Shown: positions 1-10,111 of the stretch, in pieces
How the letters are laid out: the number at the start of each line of letters is the position of its first letter
How positions within the stretch are numbered: position 1 is the stretch's first letter
Assembly (NCBI GenBank): GCA_024811115.1
Contig: JAKOGH010001114.1
Coordinates: 1-17,778, forward strand
DNA from: Terana coerulea
Taxonomy: Eukaryota; Basidiomycota; Agaricomycetes; Polyporales; Phanerochaetaceae
Direction: 5' to 3'
DNA: 17,778 nucleotides
The notes under the pieces: model-generated
What the model was told of the DNA's origin: nothing
What the model saw: only the letters and a program-made list of their open reading frames with translations
Databases searched by the model: none
Program-made: the position numbers and the translations under genes

Positions 1-599
1 GCGCGAGGGGCTGGGAGTCCTTCCAGCCGGTCTGAGGTCTTGTGCTTGCATGTTTGGGATACAGCTTGGGGTTTTACGTAGCGGCGGACTCTGCACGTTC
101 TGTGTCGCTCACGTTAGAGAAATTGCGAAACGTAGAGCCAGTGCTCACCAGTTCCGAGTCGAATTCCATGGTGCAGAGACGCAAGCGGTCGACTGGTGAC
201 GCTGAATATCTTCATCTCTGCTAAGAGAGCCTGCTGGTCTACCCAGCAATATCCCCAGATACGCTTCCTCCACCTCCTCGATGACGAGGCGCGACGAGTC
301 GGACGAGTATCCGCTGCAATCCGAGTGCTTCTTCCTGCTCATCAACCTTGGATTGCCCCCGACCATGCTGGGGCCCATATAGCCAAAACATATACCCTTC
401 TGATTGGTGTATTCCGCAAAAGCGGTATAGAAACTCCGGGCCACAGTCGCCCACGGCGATCTACAAGCCCAGCAGGTCTAACGTAGAAACGCCGCCGCGG
501 TTGACCTTCTCCATCAAATCAGTGTCCATGAGCCGCACGTCCAGGATCGCGAGCAGCGGATGCGCTGAGCCATCCTAGGCTCCACATCGAATCTCTAAA
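1..599 (-). other. Stretch with possible far extension of AAA relic copy 3
   Basis: No intact gene is visible here. On the minus strand a 99-codon open frame lies at 444-145. Part of it (SSRLVIEEVEE, near 300-270) weakly resembles FYRLVVEYLEV of DUF7025 in the intact AAA copy. At the DNA level CGCCTCGTC followed by GAGGTGGA is shared. Another open patch near 555-475 reads ILDVRLMDTDLMEKVNRGG, which I do not recognise. This may be the remainder of relic copy 3 with an insertion, or unrelated sequence. Confidence 0.25.
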
Positions 600-1455
600 T
601 GACGTCTAAGCCGATTTTGTAGCGCGGGAGCAAGCGTTTGAGTGATTCGGACGTGGAGCTGAACCGGACGAAGAGGTAGTCTGCGAGATGGGGATTGTCG
701 ATCGGCGAGAGGGTTCTGGGGTTCAGTTTCAAAGATGTCCCCAAGTAACTTGAGGATCGAGTGGCGGTCTAAAAGATATTTAGGACAGAACTGGCGTCAA
801 GGCGAACATAAGCATTAGAATCACTGTACAAAAGTACAGTACGCACCGAGGTATGCTTGGTCATCCAGGACACACGCCCTATACCGACACCAGGACACCC
901 TTCCAACTATTTCAGCTCCTCGCTCCAAGTGTCGATCATCTTCGTGAAGTCGCAGCTCGCCATTTGGTCAGAATGCCTGTGGATACTGGTGAGGATGAAG
1001 CGACGGGAAACAACGAAAGCTTCAGCGTTGTGCTTCCTGGCTATGGTCGAGCTACTCGCAAAGCCGGTGAGAAAATTCGATGATAGGGTGACCGGGGAGA
1101 TATTGACGATCATATCGAGATGGCCGGCCTGTAGGGCGCTGCCTGGCTCGTCGGTGGAGACGTCTTTGTGCTCTTCAGCCTTGCCGCACAGCGAATTTTG
1201 TCCCAAAGAGGATCTGGTCTTGCCATCTCTTGCCTACAAAAGGATACATGTGCGTTTATACCGCCCATGCCCATAGCACTTGCAGATGGCGTTGAAGGGA
1301 GCTTGGCTAGAGAACGGAGAATTGGTCTCGTATCCATCCTAAGCGACAGAAATCGAGGGACTCACCTTTGCACTAGTTGTGCAAGCCAGGTATCAAGCGA
1401 GTTGGGCACGTCGACGTAGCATCTGTCGGTGTCGTGCCGGCGGGCGGTGGGGCAT
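600..1455 (-). pseudogene. DUF7025-AAA ATPase relic, copy 3 (N-terminal part only)
   Basis: This is a decayed paralogue of the AAA gene at 13323-16407. An ATG at 1455-1453 aligns with the start codon of the intact copy. Exon 2 runs from about 1295 to 847 and holds recognisable blocks: HKDVSTDEPGSALQAGHLD (intact copy: DEDVATGEPGSVLEVKHLD), then AEAFVVSRRF and FTKMIDTWSEELK, and GRVSWMTK just before a GTGCGT donor at 846-841. An in-frame TAG follows the EELK block at about 908, and the frame also shifts near 1190, so the copy is dead. After the intron, about 745-605 reads LADYLFVRFSSTSESLKRLL, matching DWLSTEYGSTLESLKALL at the start of DUF7025. No Walker A, Walker B or other ATPase block follows. 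The boundary on the left is uncertain because the similarity fades below about 600. Confidence 0.75.
823..840. repeat. Perfect 7-4-7 palindrome
   Basis: ACTGTAC, four A bases, then GTACAGT. It lies just inside the intron that follows exon 2 of AAA relic copy 3, about 1 nt from the GTGCGT donor. It has no assigned function and could be chance. Confidence 0.5.
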
Positions 1456-1487
1456 CGTGGTGGTGGTCGGAGAGCGAGTCGTGCCTT

Positions 1488-1507
1488 ACGCGTCTAACTC
1501 CGCGCGT
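1488..1507. promoter_or_regulatory. Paired MluI-type boxes before AAA relic copy 3
   Basis: ACGCGT (1488-1493) and a one-base variant GCGCGT (1502-1507), 14 nt start to start, lie 33 nt upstream of the aligned ATG at 1455. The same pair, with the same spacing and the same TCTAACTCC-type spacer, precedes copies 1 and 2. ACGCGT is the core of MluI cell-cycle boxes bound by Mbp1/Swi6-type (MBF) factors in fungi. Binding here is inferred from sequence only. Confidence 0.5.
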
Positions 1508-1572
1508 CTCACAGCCTTTGCAGAGCGCCTTACCAAGAATGGCAACCGGCAGCTTTCGGACCTAACAAGACC

Positions 1573-1890
1573 AAACTTCAAAGGCCCCAACGTCCGGCCG
1601 AGCGCCGGCCGAGCTCGAACGAGCTTCCACGTCCCTCGTTTCGTCGGCCTCATCTCCTCTCTCGTCCGGCTCTGTCAAGCGCATACAGCTGCTCGCTTTT
1701 GGTGAATGAGAATGGACCGCCTTTGGCTGCAAATCGCTTGCTCAACCACGCTTGTCTATCGAAGCCTCTCATTCTGCTGCCTCATTACCTCTTGGATCCT
1801 CGCGACGCTCAAGCTTCACCACCCTATGCTTCACCTCCATTCCCCATCACCCGATAGATTTTACTTAGATTCACTATCAACTCAGCACGC
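1573..1890. other. Intergenic stretch between AAA copy 3 leader and plus-strand block
   Basis: About 320 nt of C/T-rich sequence on the plus strand (CCTCATCTCCTCTCTCGTCC and similar). This is common in fungal promoters and 5' leaders. I see no convincing coding exon. Open frames exist but have no recognisable protein motif. Confidence 0.4.
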
Positions 1891-1899
1891 TCAAGGAGC

Positions 1900-2880
1900 G
1901 GGGTTACGATGAAGATGGACCTTCACTCTACTCTGGCTAGCCGCGGTGAGTAAACATGGTTGTCTAAAACTGTGTTTGTTCTGACATTGAACTGATAAAG
2001 AAATCGACCTTGATTCGCTCGCGCTACGATTTGCTGCGGCTTTATAAAGGAACCAGGAGAGCGATACGAGCTCTGATCGCGAACGATAGGTGCGTATACC
2101 TGCATGCTTACGGGAAGTGATGCTGAGGGTGTCTTTGCGCTGTTGTAGAGCCTCCACTACGCCGCCCAGAACCGAGATCCTCCACGATGCTCTCGCCCGC
2201 TTCTACCACAGAATGAAGACGGCCCCGTTCTGGGGATGCACCCGCATACCGCCAAAGCTTGCGCTATGCTGGTCGCCGTCGATGAGCAAAACGGCCAGTA
2301 CGTTATCAGAAGACATCCATCACCATTTCCTCGCTATCTATCCGAGTATTCTGCGCCGAAGAGTGTCGTCTTCAACGCAGGTGCACCAAGCGTCCCTCAC
2401 CGGGTGCCGTCTCGCGGTCACAGGATCGTTCTGGTCAGTCTCACATTGAGCTATGTGGACGCTACCGAGGTAATTAAGCAGTACAACCCTCTTCCTTGAC
2501 TTGTAATGACGTGGTTGATATGTGCAGCCTTGGCCCCGCTCATCGCTTGCAATGCTCAAGTCCAAAGTGTGCTTAATCGGCACAGCTACGAACCCCATTC
2601 ACTTCCTTCGACTCGTGTTAGTAACATCCAGTCAGACGAAGGCACTTCACTCTCCCATTGGAATGCAACGCGTCAACGCCATTATGGACGGAACAAATCG
2701 AAGCAAAGCAGCTTGGTCATGGGGTACCGTCTACTGCGACTACGGCGTATACGCCCCGTGGGCATATTGGCCAATGCTCAAATCCACATTCATCGCGGTA
2801 GGATGCAGATCGAAGGGACGTCGGAGCAGGCGTGCGGAATGGCTGGCGTGCATTTTCGGGAGCACGAGTCGTCTACGTAC
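1900..2880 (+). pseudogene. Unrecognised broken gene-like block with three GT-AG introns
   Basis: I do not recognise the protein. Three introns of the local size class fit well: 1946-2000 (GTGAGT...AAAG, 55 nt), 2090-2148 (GTGCGT...TGTAG, 59 nt) and 2470-2527 (GTAATT...GCAG, 58 nt). Exon 2001-2089 is open in the frame reading YDLLRLYKGTRRAIRALIAN and joins in phase to the frame reading TEILHDALARFYH in the next exon. That frame then breaks near 2215, after which the coding-like text continues in another frame (GMHPHTAKACAMLVAVDEQN, then HPSPFPRYLSEYSAPKSVVF). The exon after the third intron has an open patch containing QRVNAIMDGTNRSKAAWSWG. Codon texture and regular introns suggest a former or mis-sequenced gene. 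No start codon or complete frame can be assigned. Confidence 0.35.
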
Positions 2881-2979
2881 TAACCTTTCATGCCAGACAA
2901 ACGCAACCGCCATCCTGGAATACTTGCGATCCACCATACACATATCATGTAGTATCTCCACGCCGCCATAACTCACAAG

Positions 2980-3245
2980 TGGTTTGACCTCGAGAACGAG
3001 TCATGCTGGGTGTGACGGAGCACCACGCACGCGAGACCTTGAATTCGCAGGTTGTGATGGTGTAGCCCTTCAATTGTAGGTCATGTGCAATGGTTGCACG
3101 TATACCAATATGATTGCGTTACACATTTAGGAATAGAAGTACTGTACCCCAATTCTCGGCCAATATTTGGAGATGGTGTCGCACAACAGTGACTATATAA
3201 GCTAAGTCATTCTTGTACTAAGTGCACAACAGTGAGGCCATTACC
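2980..3245. other. Intergenic stretch downstream of the CHAT gene
   Basis: AT-richer sequence of about 265 nt between the unassigned plus-strand block and the stop codon of the TPR-CHAT gene. It should include the CHAT 3' untranslated region. Apart from a 12-bp direct repeat (see 3181-3235) I see nothing in it. Confidence 0.5.
3181..3235. repeat. 12-bp direct repeat downstream of CHAT stop
   Basis: GCACAACAGTGA occurs at 3181-3192 and again at 3224-3235, 43 nt apart start to start. The second copy ends 10 nt from the CHAT stop codon. It may be a small local duplication; no function is assigned. Confidence 0.6.
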
Positions 3246-6200
3246 TCACGCGCCGATGTGTAAGTAGTTCACCCATCTCTCCAACGCGTCCTCCGCTTTC
3301 GCCTTGCCCAGCTTCTTCCTAAGCTTCTGCGTCGCGATGTTCAGTGCCCGCGCAGCTCGCTTATGTCCCACCTCCAGAGGGTAGTCCGGGTTTGGCTCTG
3401 CCAGCATCTCCTTGTAGAAGAACTCCGCGAGAGCAGGCCCGTCTTCATCCTTCATTTGCCACATTGTCCCGACGACGCTCCGGAAGCCCGCGAACTGCAT
3501 CGCCGCCGCGAGGTGAAGTGCTTCTTCGGACGCACTCCCTCTGTCTGCTCTGCGGTATGGCATGCCGAAAGAAATGCGAACTCGGCGTTAGGAATGTGGG
3601 ATTGGATGATTCGGAGTAAGGAAAGTGCTTCTCCGTTGTGCAGCTTGAATGCTGACTGAAACGGCTCCTTGGGAACGAGACGTCCGTGACAAGCGAAATG
3701 GGCCCAGTTAGCGCCCTGGAGCTCTTTGACCACTCCTTCAGCCGTCGCATCGCTGTCCTTCATCACAGACATTTCAATCTTCTCTTGAAAGGTCCGTAAA
3801 ACAGACAGCTCCCGATTCACTTCGCGCAGCGACTCGTCAGCCTGGGCAACAACAAGTGCTTTCAATGGGCGTCCTTTGGCAGTCAGCGGCGCGTTGAAAC
3901 GTGCCTCAATGAGAGCGGTAAGTGTCGGGGTATAGGACGAAATGAAGAGGTCGGATAGATATTTCTTGGAGGGGGTTCCTCGTGTCTCAGGAGTTGGTCC
4001 TGCCGCATGCAGCGGTAAGCTGCAGAGAACCGATGTAGGGTACCACCATATCCGTGCTTGTTCAGGAATATTCATGTCCCGCAGTTTCGCCACAACTGGG
4101 CCAACCAATAGATCCCAGAGCATTTCCAAGCCAAGCTGGAGTCTTCTGCTATACGCTTTTGGCGTCGACCCCAGCCCCCACTCTTACGATGCTCCAGGAG
4201 GCTGTCGGTTAGGTCTATCATTTTCTTGTGGAAGTCATCGATTAACAGAATTCGAACTGGGGCAGAGTCATGGAGGACAATCAAAGCGTCGGAATGATAT
4301 CGACTGTGGTTGACAATGATGACCGGCCCCTCGACCGCTGCCTGCTGGAGTGTGTCGAAATGCGGCAGCTGTAGAAAGGTTTCGAACCCGGGAATATGTC
4401 GAATCTGTGCGGCGAGATCCTCGAAGTGCTTGGACAGCGCTTCCTTCTTCTTGAGCATATTCCCGAACAGATCGGCTTGTGCATGACTCCGGCCAGCAGC
4501 AATAACGTCCGTCTGCTTAACATGGTTATTGTTGATGAACGGACTTGATGAGGTGGTGAGTTCTGCGAGCTGCTTAGCTGTGATTTCAAACTCTTGACGT
4601 AGCTTCTTGTGTTCCTCGCCGAGACGGTCAAGTGGGGATCGCATACGCCGGACCTGAGACAAAAGAACCGCTCTACCTTGTTCGAGCATTGCGATGGCGG
4701 CGGGAAGGTCTTTTGACTCTATTCCATAGGACGCGCCGTCCAAGGGAATTGTGCTGTACTTGTGGACCACGTTGTGCTGCACTGCGAGAGTAGGAAGCGT
4801 GATCAGTGTCGGCTCCAGTAGCTCCACAAATATCTGGTAAGCCTTGAGTGTTGACAAATGCCCCTCCATTCGTGCAATGCGTGCCCAATGTGAGGCCCCG
4901 CGAAGCTGCTGGGAGATTGGGCCGGAATGAAGGCGGTCAGTAGCGCAGACTTCAAGTAGCTCTAGACATTCCGCTAGATAGGACCTGCGCTCTTCATTGC
5001 GTAACGAGAGTTGAGACAAGATATAGAGACCGAGCGCAAGTCTGATGGAAGACTGGTGTCGGTGAGGGTGCCCAGAGGGACGCAAGGCAAGGGCCTCACG
5101 CTGCAACGCAATGGATTCCTCAAGATCGAGCTTCTGCCCGAGCTGCTCAAAGCGGGTCTGCAGCGCATCGGCAAGGCTGCTGATCGAATGGTGCCGATTA
5201 GGGTGCCCGGAAGAACGCAAGACAAGGGCCTCGCGCTGCAACGCAATCGATTCCTCAAGATCGTGCTTCTGCCCTAGCTGCGAAAAGCGGATTTGCAGCG
5301 GATTGGCGAGGTGGCTGAGGGAGTGGTGCCGACTTGGGTGCCCGGAAGGACATAATACAAGGGCCTCACGGTCCAACGCAATGGATTCCTCGAGATCGGG
5401 CTTCTGCCCCAGCTGCTCAAAGCGGGTCTGCAGCGCATTGGCAAGGTTGGCGATCGAATGGTGCCGATCATGGTGCCCGGAAGGACGTAAGGCAAGGGCC
5501 TCGCGCTCCAACGCAATTGATTCCTCGAGATCGGGATTCTGCCCTAGCTGCGAAAAGCGGATTTGCAGCGCATTGGCGAGGCCCCGAGGGAGCCGTGTCG
5601 ATCAGGGTGCCCGGAAGGACGTAACACAAGGGCCTCACGGTCCAACGCAATCGATTCTTCAAGATCGGGCTTCCGCCCCAACTGCTCAAAGCGAGTCTGC
5701 AGCGCATTAGCCAGGTTGCCGAGGGAGTGGTGCCGGTAAGGGTGCCCAGAAGGACGCAAGGCAAGGGCCTCGCGCTGCAACACAATCGACTCCTCGAGAT
5801 CGGGGTCCTGCCCCAGCTGCCAAAAGCGGGTTTGCAGCGAAATGGCGAGGTTTCCGAGAGAGATGTGCCGACCAGAGTGCCCAGAAGGACGCAAGGCAAG
5901 GGCCTCGCGCTGCAACGCAATCGATTCTTCAAGATCGGACTTCTGCCCCAGCTGCTCAAAGCGGGTCCGCAGGGCATTGCCGAGGTTGCTGAGGGAGTAG
6001 TGCCGATCAGGGTGCCCAGAAGGACGCAAGGCAAGAGCCTCGCGCTGAAATGCGATCGATTCCTCGAGATCAAGCTTCTGCCCCAGCTGCTCAAAGCGGG
6101 TCCACAGCGAAGTGGCGAGGTTGCTGAGGGAGATGGGCCGGTCAGGGTGCCTGGAAGAACGTAAGGCGAGGGCCTCACGCTGCAATGCAATCGATTCCTC

Positions 6201-6917
6201 GAGATCGGACTTCCGCCCCAGCTGCTCAAAGCTGTTCCCCAGCGCATTGGCGAGGTTGCCGAGGGAGTGGTGCCGATCAGGGTGCCCGGAAGGACTTAAG
6301 GCAAGGGCCTCGCGATGAAATGCGATCGATTCCTGGAGATCGGGCTTCTGCCCCAGCTTGACAAAGCGGATCCGCAGCGCATTGGCGAGCTTGCTGAGGG
6401 AGTGGTGGCGCCTAGGATGCCCGGAAGGACACAAGGCAAGGGCCTCGCGCTGAAATGTGATTGATTCGTCGAGATCGGGCGTCTGCCCCAGCTTGTCGAA
6501 GCGGGCCCGCAGCGCATTGGCGAGGTTGCTGAGGGTGGGCTGCCGAGTAGGGTGCCCGGAAGGACGCAAGGCAAGGGCACGTTGGTAAAGTGCAATGGAT
6601 TGCTCACAATCTTTGATATTGCCAGTCAGCTTGAAACGACAGCCACATGCATGAGCGTAGTAATGGAGCACAACTGATATATCTTGTAATTGTGACACAG
6701 CGGGCATTGCGAGAAAGGCTTGGTAACATCCAATGGCTTCATCAAGGTCGGATGGAACGGCAGTGGCTAGGAATCGGTCGTGAAGCGCATCGGCTAAATC
6801 GAAGAGACATGTAGGGTATTTTTCATCCTGTGGGTCGCATGACTTGAATGCCCGTCTGCGCTGCTTAACAATGTCCTCATTATCCTTGTTCGGCATCGAA
6901 AGCGAGGCAGACTGCAT
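3246..6917 (-). CDS. TPR-CHAT protein (caspase-like peptidase domain), with three frame breaks
   Basis: This encodes a protein of about 1,220 residues with an N-terminal tetratricopeptide array and a C-terminal CHAT domain (caspase HetF associated with TPRs). The start MQSASLSMPNKDNEDIV is at 6917. Twelve 45-residue repeats follow (6614-5001, consensus DLEESIALQREALALRPSGH plus LSNLANALQTRFEQLGQ). A helical linker precedes the CHAT core (LEMLWDLLVGPVV near 4129). Both expected CHAT catalytic residues are visible: His in HFACHG (codon 3688-3686) and Cys in FLSACHTAEQ (codon 3562-3560). The end reads GTMWQMKDEDGPALAEFFYK and ALERWVNYLHIGA. The frame is broken at about 5583, 4128 and 3530, each fitting one missing base. 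Between breaks the text is free of stops and typical of the family. It could be a functional gene with sequence errors or a very young pseudogene. An intron at 6918-6995 (GTACGT...GGTAG) may lie in the 5' leader. Confidence 0.85.
5001..6614 (-). repeat. Twelve tandem 135-bp repeats coding for 45-residue TPR units
   Basis: The unit is 135 nt and occurs twelve times within the CHAT gene. Recurrent DNA landmarks on the plus strand are AAGGCAAGGGCCTCGCG, GAGATCGGGCTTCTGCCCC and AGCTGCTCAAAGCGGGT. Units differ mostly at the residues after GHPDRH and in the helix around NALQTRF. The first unit (KDCEQSIALYQRALALRPSG) and the last (RHQSSIRLALGLYILSQLSL) are the most diverged, as expected for array ends. 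A more degenerate repeat (DLDEAIGCYQAFLAM) precedes the array. One unit carries the frame break near 5583, where CTCGGCAACCTCGCC of sister units reads CTCGGGGCCTCGCC. Confidence 0.9.
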
Positions 6918-6995
6918 CTACCCGTCTGTTGTCGTGCGAATGCTGTGCGTTTATTAGCACGAGTAAGCTCTGACTAGTAATTTGTTCAGACGTAC
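6918..6995 (-). other. Possible 5'-leader intron of the CHAT gene
   Basis: On the minus strand GCAAG is followed by GTACGT (6995-6990), and GACGGGTAG ends directly before the ATG at 6917. This gives a 78-nt intron. It could equally be unspliced leader. I see no clear coding exon upstream, so the ATG at 6917 remains the preferred start. Confidence 0.35.
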
Positions 6996-7744
6996 CTTGC
7001 GGCTGCCAGGTCCCCGCGTTAAACCGTGGTATTTGGTTCGCCTCGTACCGCCGAATCCTTCACTTGCGTCGACGAGGTATACAAAGGTCCTGCTGTGAAG
7101 AGGTCTAATAGGACACATAATCAACATTTAATATCAGTATAGACATAGCATTACGTGCGCAACCTACGTGAAGTATGACACTCAGTACGAGATGGGCTGC
7201 TGTTCAACAAGAGCAGGGACCGTCAGACAATGTTTGAATGTCATTCAGCAGGTGATACATACCAATATGCGCGTGCAGGGAGCAAAATCGACGAGAAACC
7301 CCCGTTTCTGACGGTTCAGACAGAAGATAAAGCAAAGAGCTAGGGGCTTTGCGAACTATCTAAAGTCAGCAATAGCCAACGGCGCGCCAAGAACATGTAT
7401 ATAGTATATACGAACCTGTAACGTTATAGCAATTCAAAACCCCTACGCTGGGGTCAGTTGGATAATAGGCCTGTGGATTACGTTGGAATGGCCGATCGGG
7501 GCGTTGAGTGCAACAGCTGCGAGGGAACGAGTCGTACCCGGCATAGCTTCCGGCTGCGCGAAGCAAGGACGCGCGGTAACTCTAACTTATGCCCACGGTC
7601 AGGTGGCCGAAAGGACAAGATAAGATAACACACCCTGGGAACAAGCACGACCATTGCTGGAGTAGACTCGCGAAACCACATAGTGTTGCGGACGTGCACG
7701 TTCGGTAAACAGGTCAACTATTCCTCTTTGTACAGGCTGGCCGT
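6996..7744. other. CHAT promoter region and far end of AAA relic copy 2
   Basis: About 750 nt between the CHAT gene and the clearly alignable part of AAA relic copy 2. Minus-strand text near 7690-7650 (FRESTPAM) may correspond to FAETVPNY, which follows DUF7025 in the intact copy; this is weak. Nothing resembling the AAA Walker motifs was found. The remainder (6996-7600) should hold the CHAT promoter; I see no gene in it. Confidence 0.45.
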
Positions 7745-9027
7745 CAATGCAACGTGCACTCCGTGGTCACGACCCTGTCGCTGCTAACTCTCCGCTACTG
7801 ACATGCTGTGCTTTTGAACATCCAGCTAGCCCCAGCCCACCGCTCGCCTCTCATAGTCCGCTGCAACTTCAGCCCATTTGGATCGCCTGGTCCGACGGAG
7901 TGTTTTACTGATTGTACGTCAAGATAGAGGCCTTCTTCATGCCTATCGACTCCGGTATATGGGCAACTATCCCGAGGTCCACGTAGCCAAGCTCCTCGTC
8001 CTTTGGTCCGATGTCCATCTCGAGGTACTCCAGGATTATACGGCAGATGGCCTGGAGTCGAATATCCGGATGCCGGTGTGCGCCGATAAATAGACCCGAA
8101 CGGTCGAACGCGAGCATGACCGTCTGCAACATCCAGTAAGAACAAAACGGGCGGAGCGAGGCAGTCGTGGGGCTGCGAACGTGTGGGTTATCTTGCGGGG
8201 CAGATACAGGGCCCGAATGAGGTCAAGTCTAAGCTCGTCGTACGCGATTCGGACTTTCGCAGCTTGAACGTTCGCCAGCATTCAGCAAGAGCCAGTACGG
8301 GGCGGATAAGATTTATCGACGCATCCGAGGGTGTCGGCAAGATATCTTGGGCTTATGTCTCGGATATTTCGCTTCCTGTACTTGACCATTTGACCTAGCA
8401 TCAACGACGGTGTGTGAGCCTATGAACGCTGTGCAAGAAAGCTGCACTCACCTAGAGTTTCGCCGTCCGCAAAACGCATGCTCTGAGCCTGCTCCCAAAC
8501 CGCCACTACAGCCTCGTCCATCCCCTTGCTCCAAGTGCTGCGTAGTTTCATGAAGTGGTAGCTCGCCGTAGAGCAAGTACGCCCCATAGGACGAGTAGGG
8601 CTAAAGGGACGAGAAACAGCGAAAGTATGAGCATTATTCTTGCCAGTTATCGTGCACAAACCTCTGGCGACGAACTGACCAGAAACGGGCGAGAGTATTG
8701 CCGGGATGGGCTGCCTGTAGGATGCTGCCTGGCTTGCCGATAGCAACGTCTTGATGCTTTTCAGTCTTGCTGCGAAGGGGATCTTCTGCTAATACTATAG
8801 CCTCTACACCAGAGCTACACGTAAAGTTGTACCGCCTGCGCCAATACCATAAATGGAGGGCACTGGAGAGAGCTTTAGAGAACGGGGTCGGAATTAGTCC
8901 CATTTCCATGCAAGCATACAGAAAGTGAGGGATGCACCTCTGCTCGTATCATACAAATTGCTCAGTGAGAGATGCGGTCGTCTCAAAGCTGCCCCTTTCT
9001 GTTTGGTGTCGGGAAGCAGTGGGATAT
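7745..9027 (-). pseudogene. DUF7025-AAA ATPase relic, copy 2 (start lost, no ATPase domain)
   Basis: This is the second copy of the gene at 13323-16407. At the aligned start the codon is ATA (9027-9025) where the intact copy has ATG. Recognisable blocks in order are SSALHLWYWRRRYNF (intact: SSAYTNLGGGGRYVA), EKHQDVAIGKPGSILQAAHP, AHTFAVSRPFSPTRPMGR (intact: AYAFTVVRRFNPTGPIGR), an intron at 8451-8395 (57 nt), ELRLDLIRALYLPRK (intact: EITFDLVWALYVPRK), ICRIILEYLEMDIGP (intact: FYRLVVEYLEVDTSP) and GPGDPNGLKLQRTMRGERWA (intact: GPGGPDGLKARLIERGKRWA). DNA similarity continues to the end of that exon near 7745. The blocks lie in different frames, with stops between them. The Walker A and B exons are absent. 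The relic lies directly upstream of the CHAT gene. Confidence 0.85.
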
Positions 9028-9056
9028 GGTGGTGGTCGGAGAGTGAGTCGTGCGCA

Positions 9057-9076
9057 ACGCGTCTAACTCCACGCGT
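9057..9076. promoter_or_regulatory. Paired MluI-type boxes before AAA relic copy 2
   Basis: Two perfect ACGCGT boxes (9057-9062 and 9071-9076), 14 nt start to start, lie 30 nt upstream of the lost start codon. The flanks GGTGGTGGTCGGAGAG and GAGCGCCTT are also shared with copy 3 (near 1461 and 1524), so copies 2 and 3 resemble each other more in the leader than either resembles copy 1. Control by MBF-type factors is an inference. Confidence 0.55.
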
Positions 9077-9137
9077 CTCGCGCTTGAAGAGCGCCTTTCC
9101 ACAAATGGCAACCGACGGCTTTCAAACATAACAGGAC

Positions 9138-10111
9138 CAAGCACAGGCTGATAACTCACTCGTACTATGCATGCTGGTTTAGGCCAAACCCCTGTTGTAC
9201 TATACTAATAAGTCTCACACCATATGACAAGGATTTATGGGTTACAAACAGACTGAGCAATTCGAGTAGCACTTACGCCGAGTAGGGACAGTGTAAAATC
9301 ACAGCATTCAAAGAGCGCGATATCCTCAGGCACAGTAGAGAGAAACTGTGTACGGCACTCGAGTAACGTCTTATATTGACAAGTTGAGGTATCTAGGTGT
9401 CACTCATTCGTCCGTTGCATTTCTCCCAACACTTTATATGTCCCAAACTATGGCAAGTACCACGTAACCTGATATTGAGCACGGGGTTGAACCTACGTAT
9501 GCATGGAAGACGCCGGTCGACGAGTGCTGAGTACTGCGTATGACAGATCCGGCGCACTGGCGGAGGTCTCGCAGCATGGTTCGACGTTCACTTCCCCACG
9601 GATGAATGAAGTCGATGGCTGAGCAGGGTTACTGTCAAGTTACTGTGTGAGAAAAAATCAGCTGCTAAAGCTTCAGAGGGTAAATTGGACGAGAGCGCGC
9701 GAATGCTGCATGGGTACTGCCAGCGACTCGAGGAAGGGCGCGTTCAACCATACCTGGGGCCGGTGACAATAGCGACTGTACACCAACTAGACATATTCAT
9801 GTAGCAGAAACAGGAGCATTTGCGCGCGACTGGATGTTCTCCAAGTGTCCGAGCTCGTCGTTCAGTAAGTGTGCATGTAGTCTCCCTAAGCAGAGTAGAC
9901 AGACTCAGATGGGGGAGACGGTCGTCTGTCTGACAGCTTTCAGTAGCTCTGGACACATACCCAAGCGTCATCAAATTCGCGAAGCCTAGGCCGTCCTTGG
10001 ACTACATTTCGTGTCTTGAGGTATCCCTCGAGAGATATCTACAAGTATATCTCCTATAGTTCTGTACTGTGCATTGCAGCCCATTCATTCTGATACCACA
10101 GTGTCAGACAC
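9138..10111. other. Intergenic stretch without a recognisable gene
   Basis: About 970 nt between the leader of AAA relic copy 2 and the 3' end of the MFS gene. I looked for tRNA-like T-loops, conserved protein blocks in six frames and long inverted repeats, and found nothing convincing. The right-hand part should contain the 3' untranslated region of the MFS gene. Confidence 0.5.

Noticed and set aside
4145..4190. Possible short intron (GTAAGAGTGG...TATAGCAG) in the CHAT linker
   Set aside because: Removing it leaves the downstream CHAT core in the wrong frame, so it does not solve the break at about 4128, and the sequence reads through as coding.
5111..6164. Long plus-strand open frames (up to 199 codons) with repeated arginine- and cysteine-rich text, and alternative minus frames with PLPCVLPGTL-type repeats
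   Set aside because: They are shadow frames of the 135-bp TPR-coding repeats. A tandem repeat whose length is a multiple of three keeps several frames open. The frame encoding DLEESIALQREALALRPSG is the one with known TPR character.
9744..9974. 76-codon minus-strand open frame in the AAA-MFS intergenic region
   Set aside because: It has no similarity to any family I know, no splice partners and no coding texture. Frames of this length are expected by chance.
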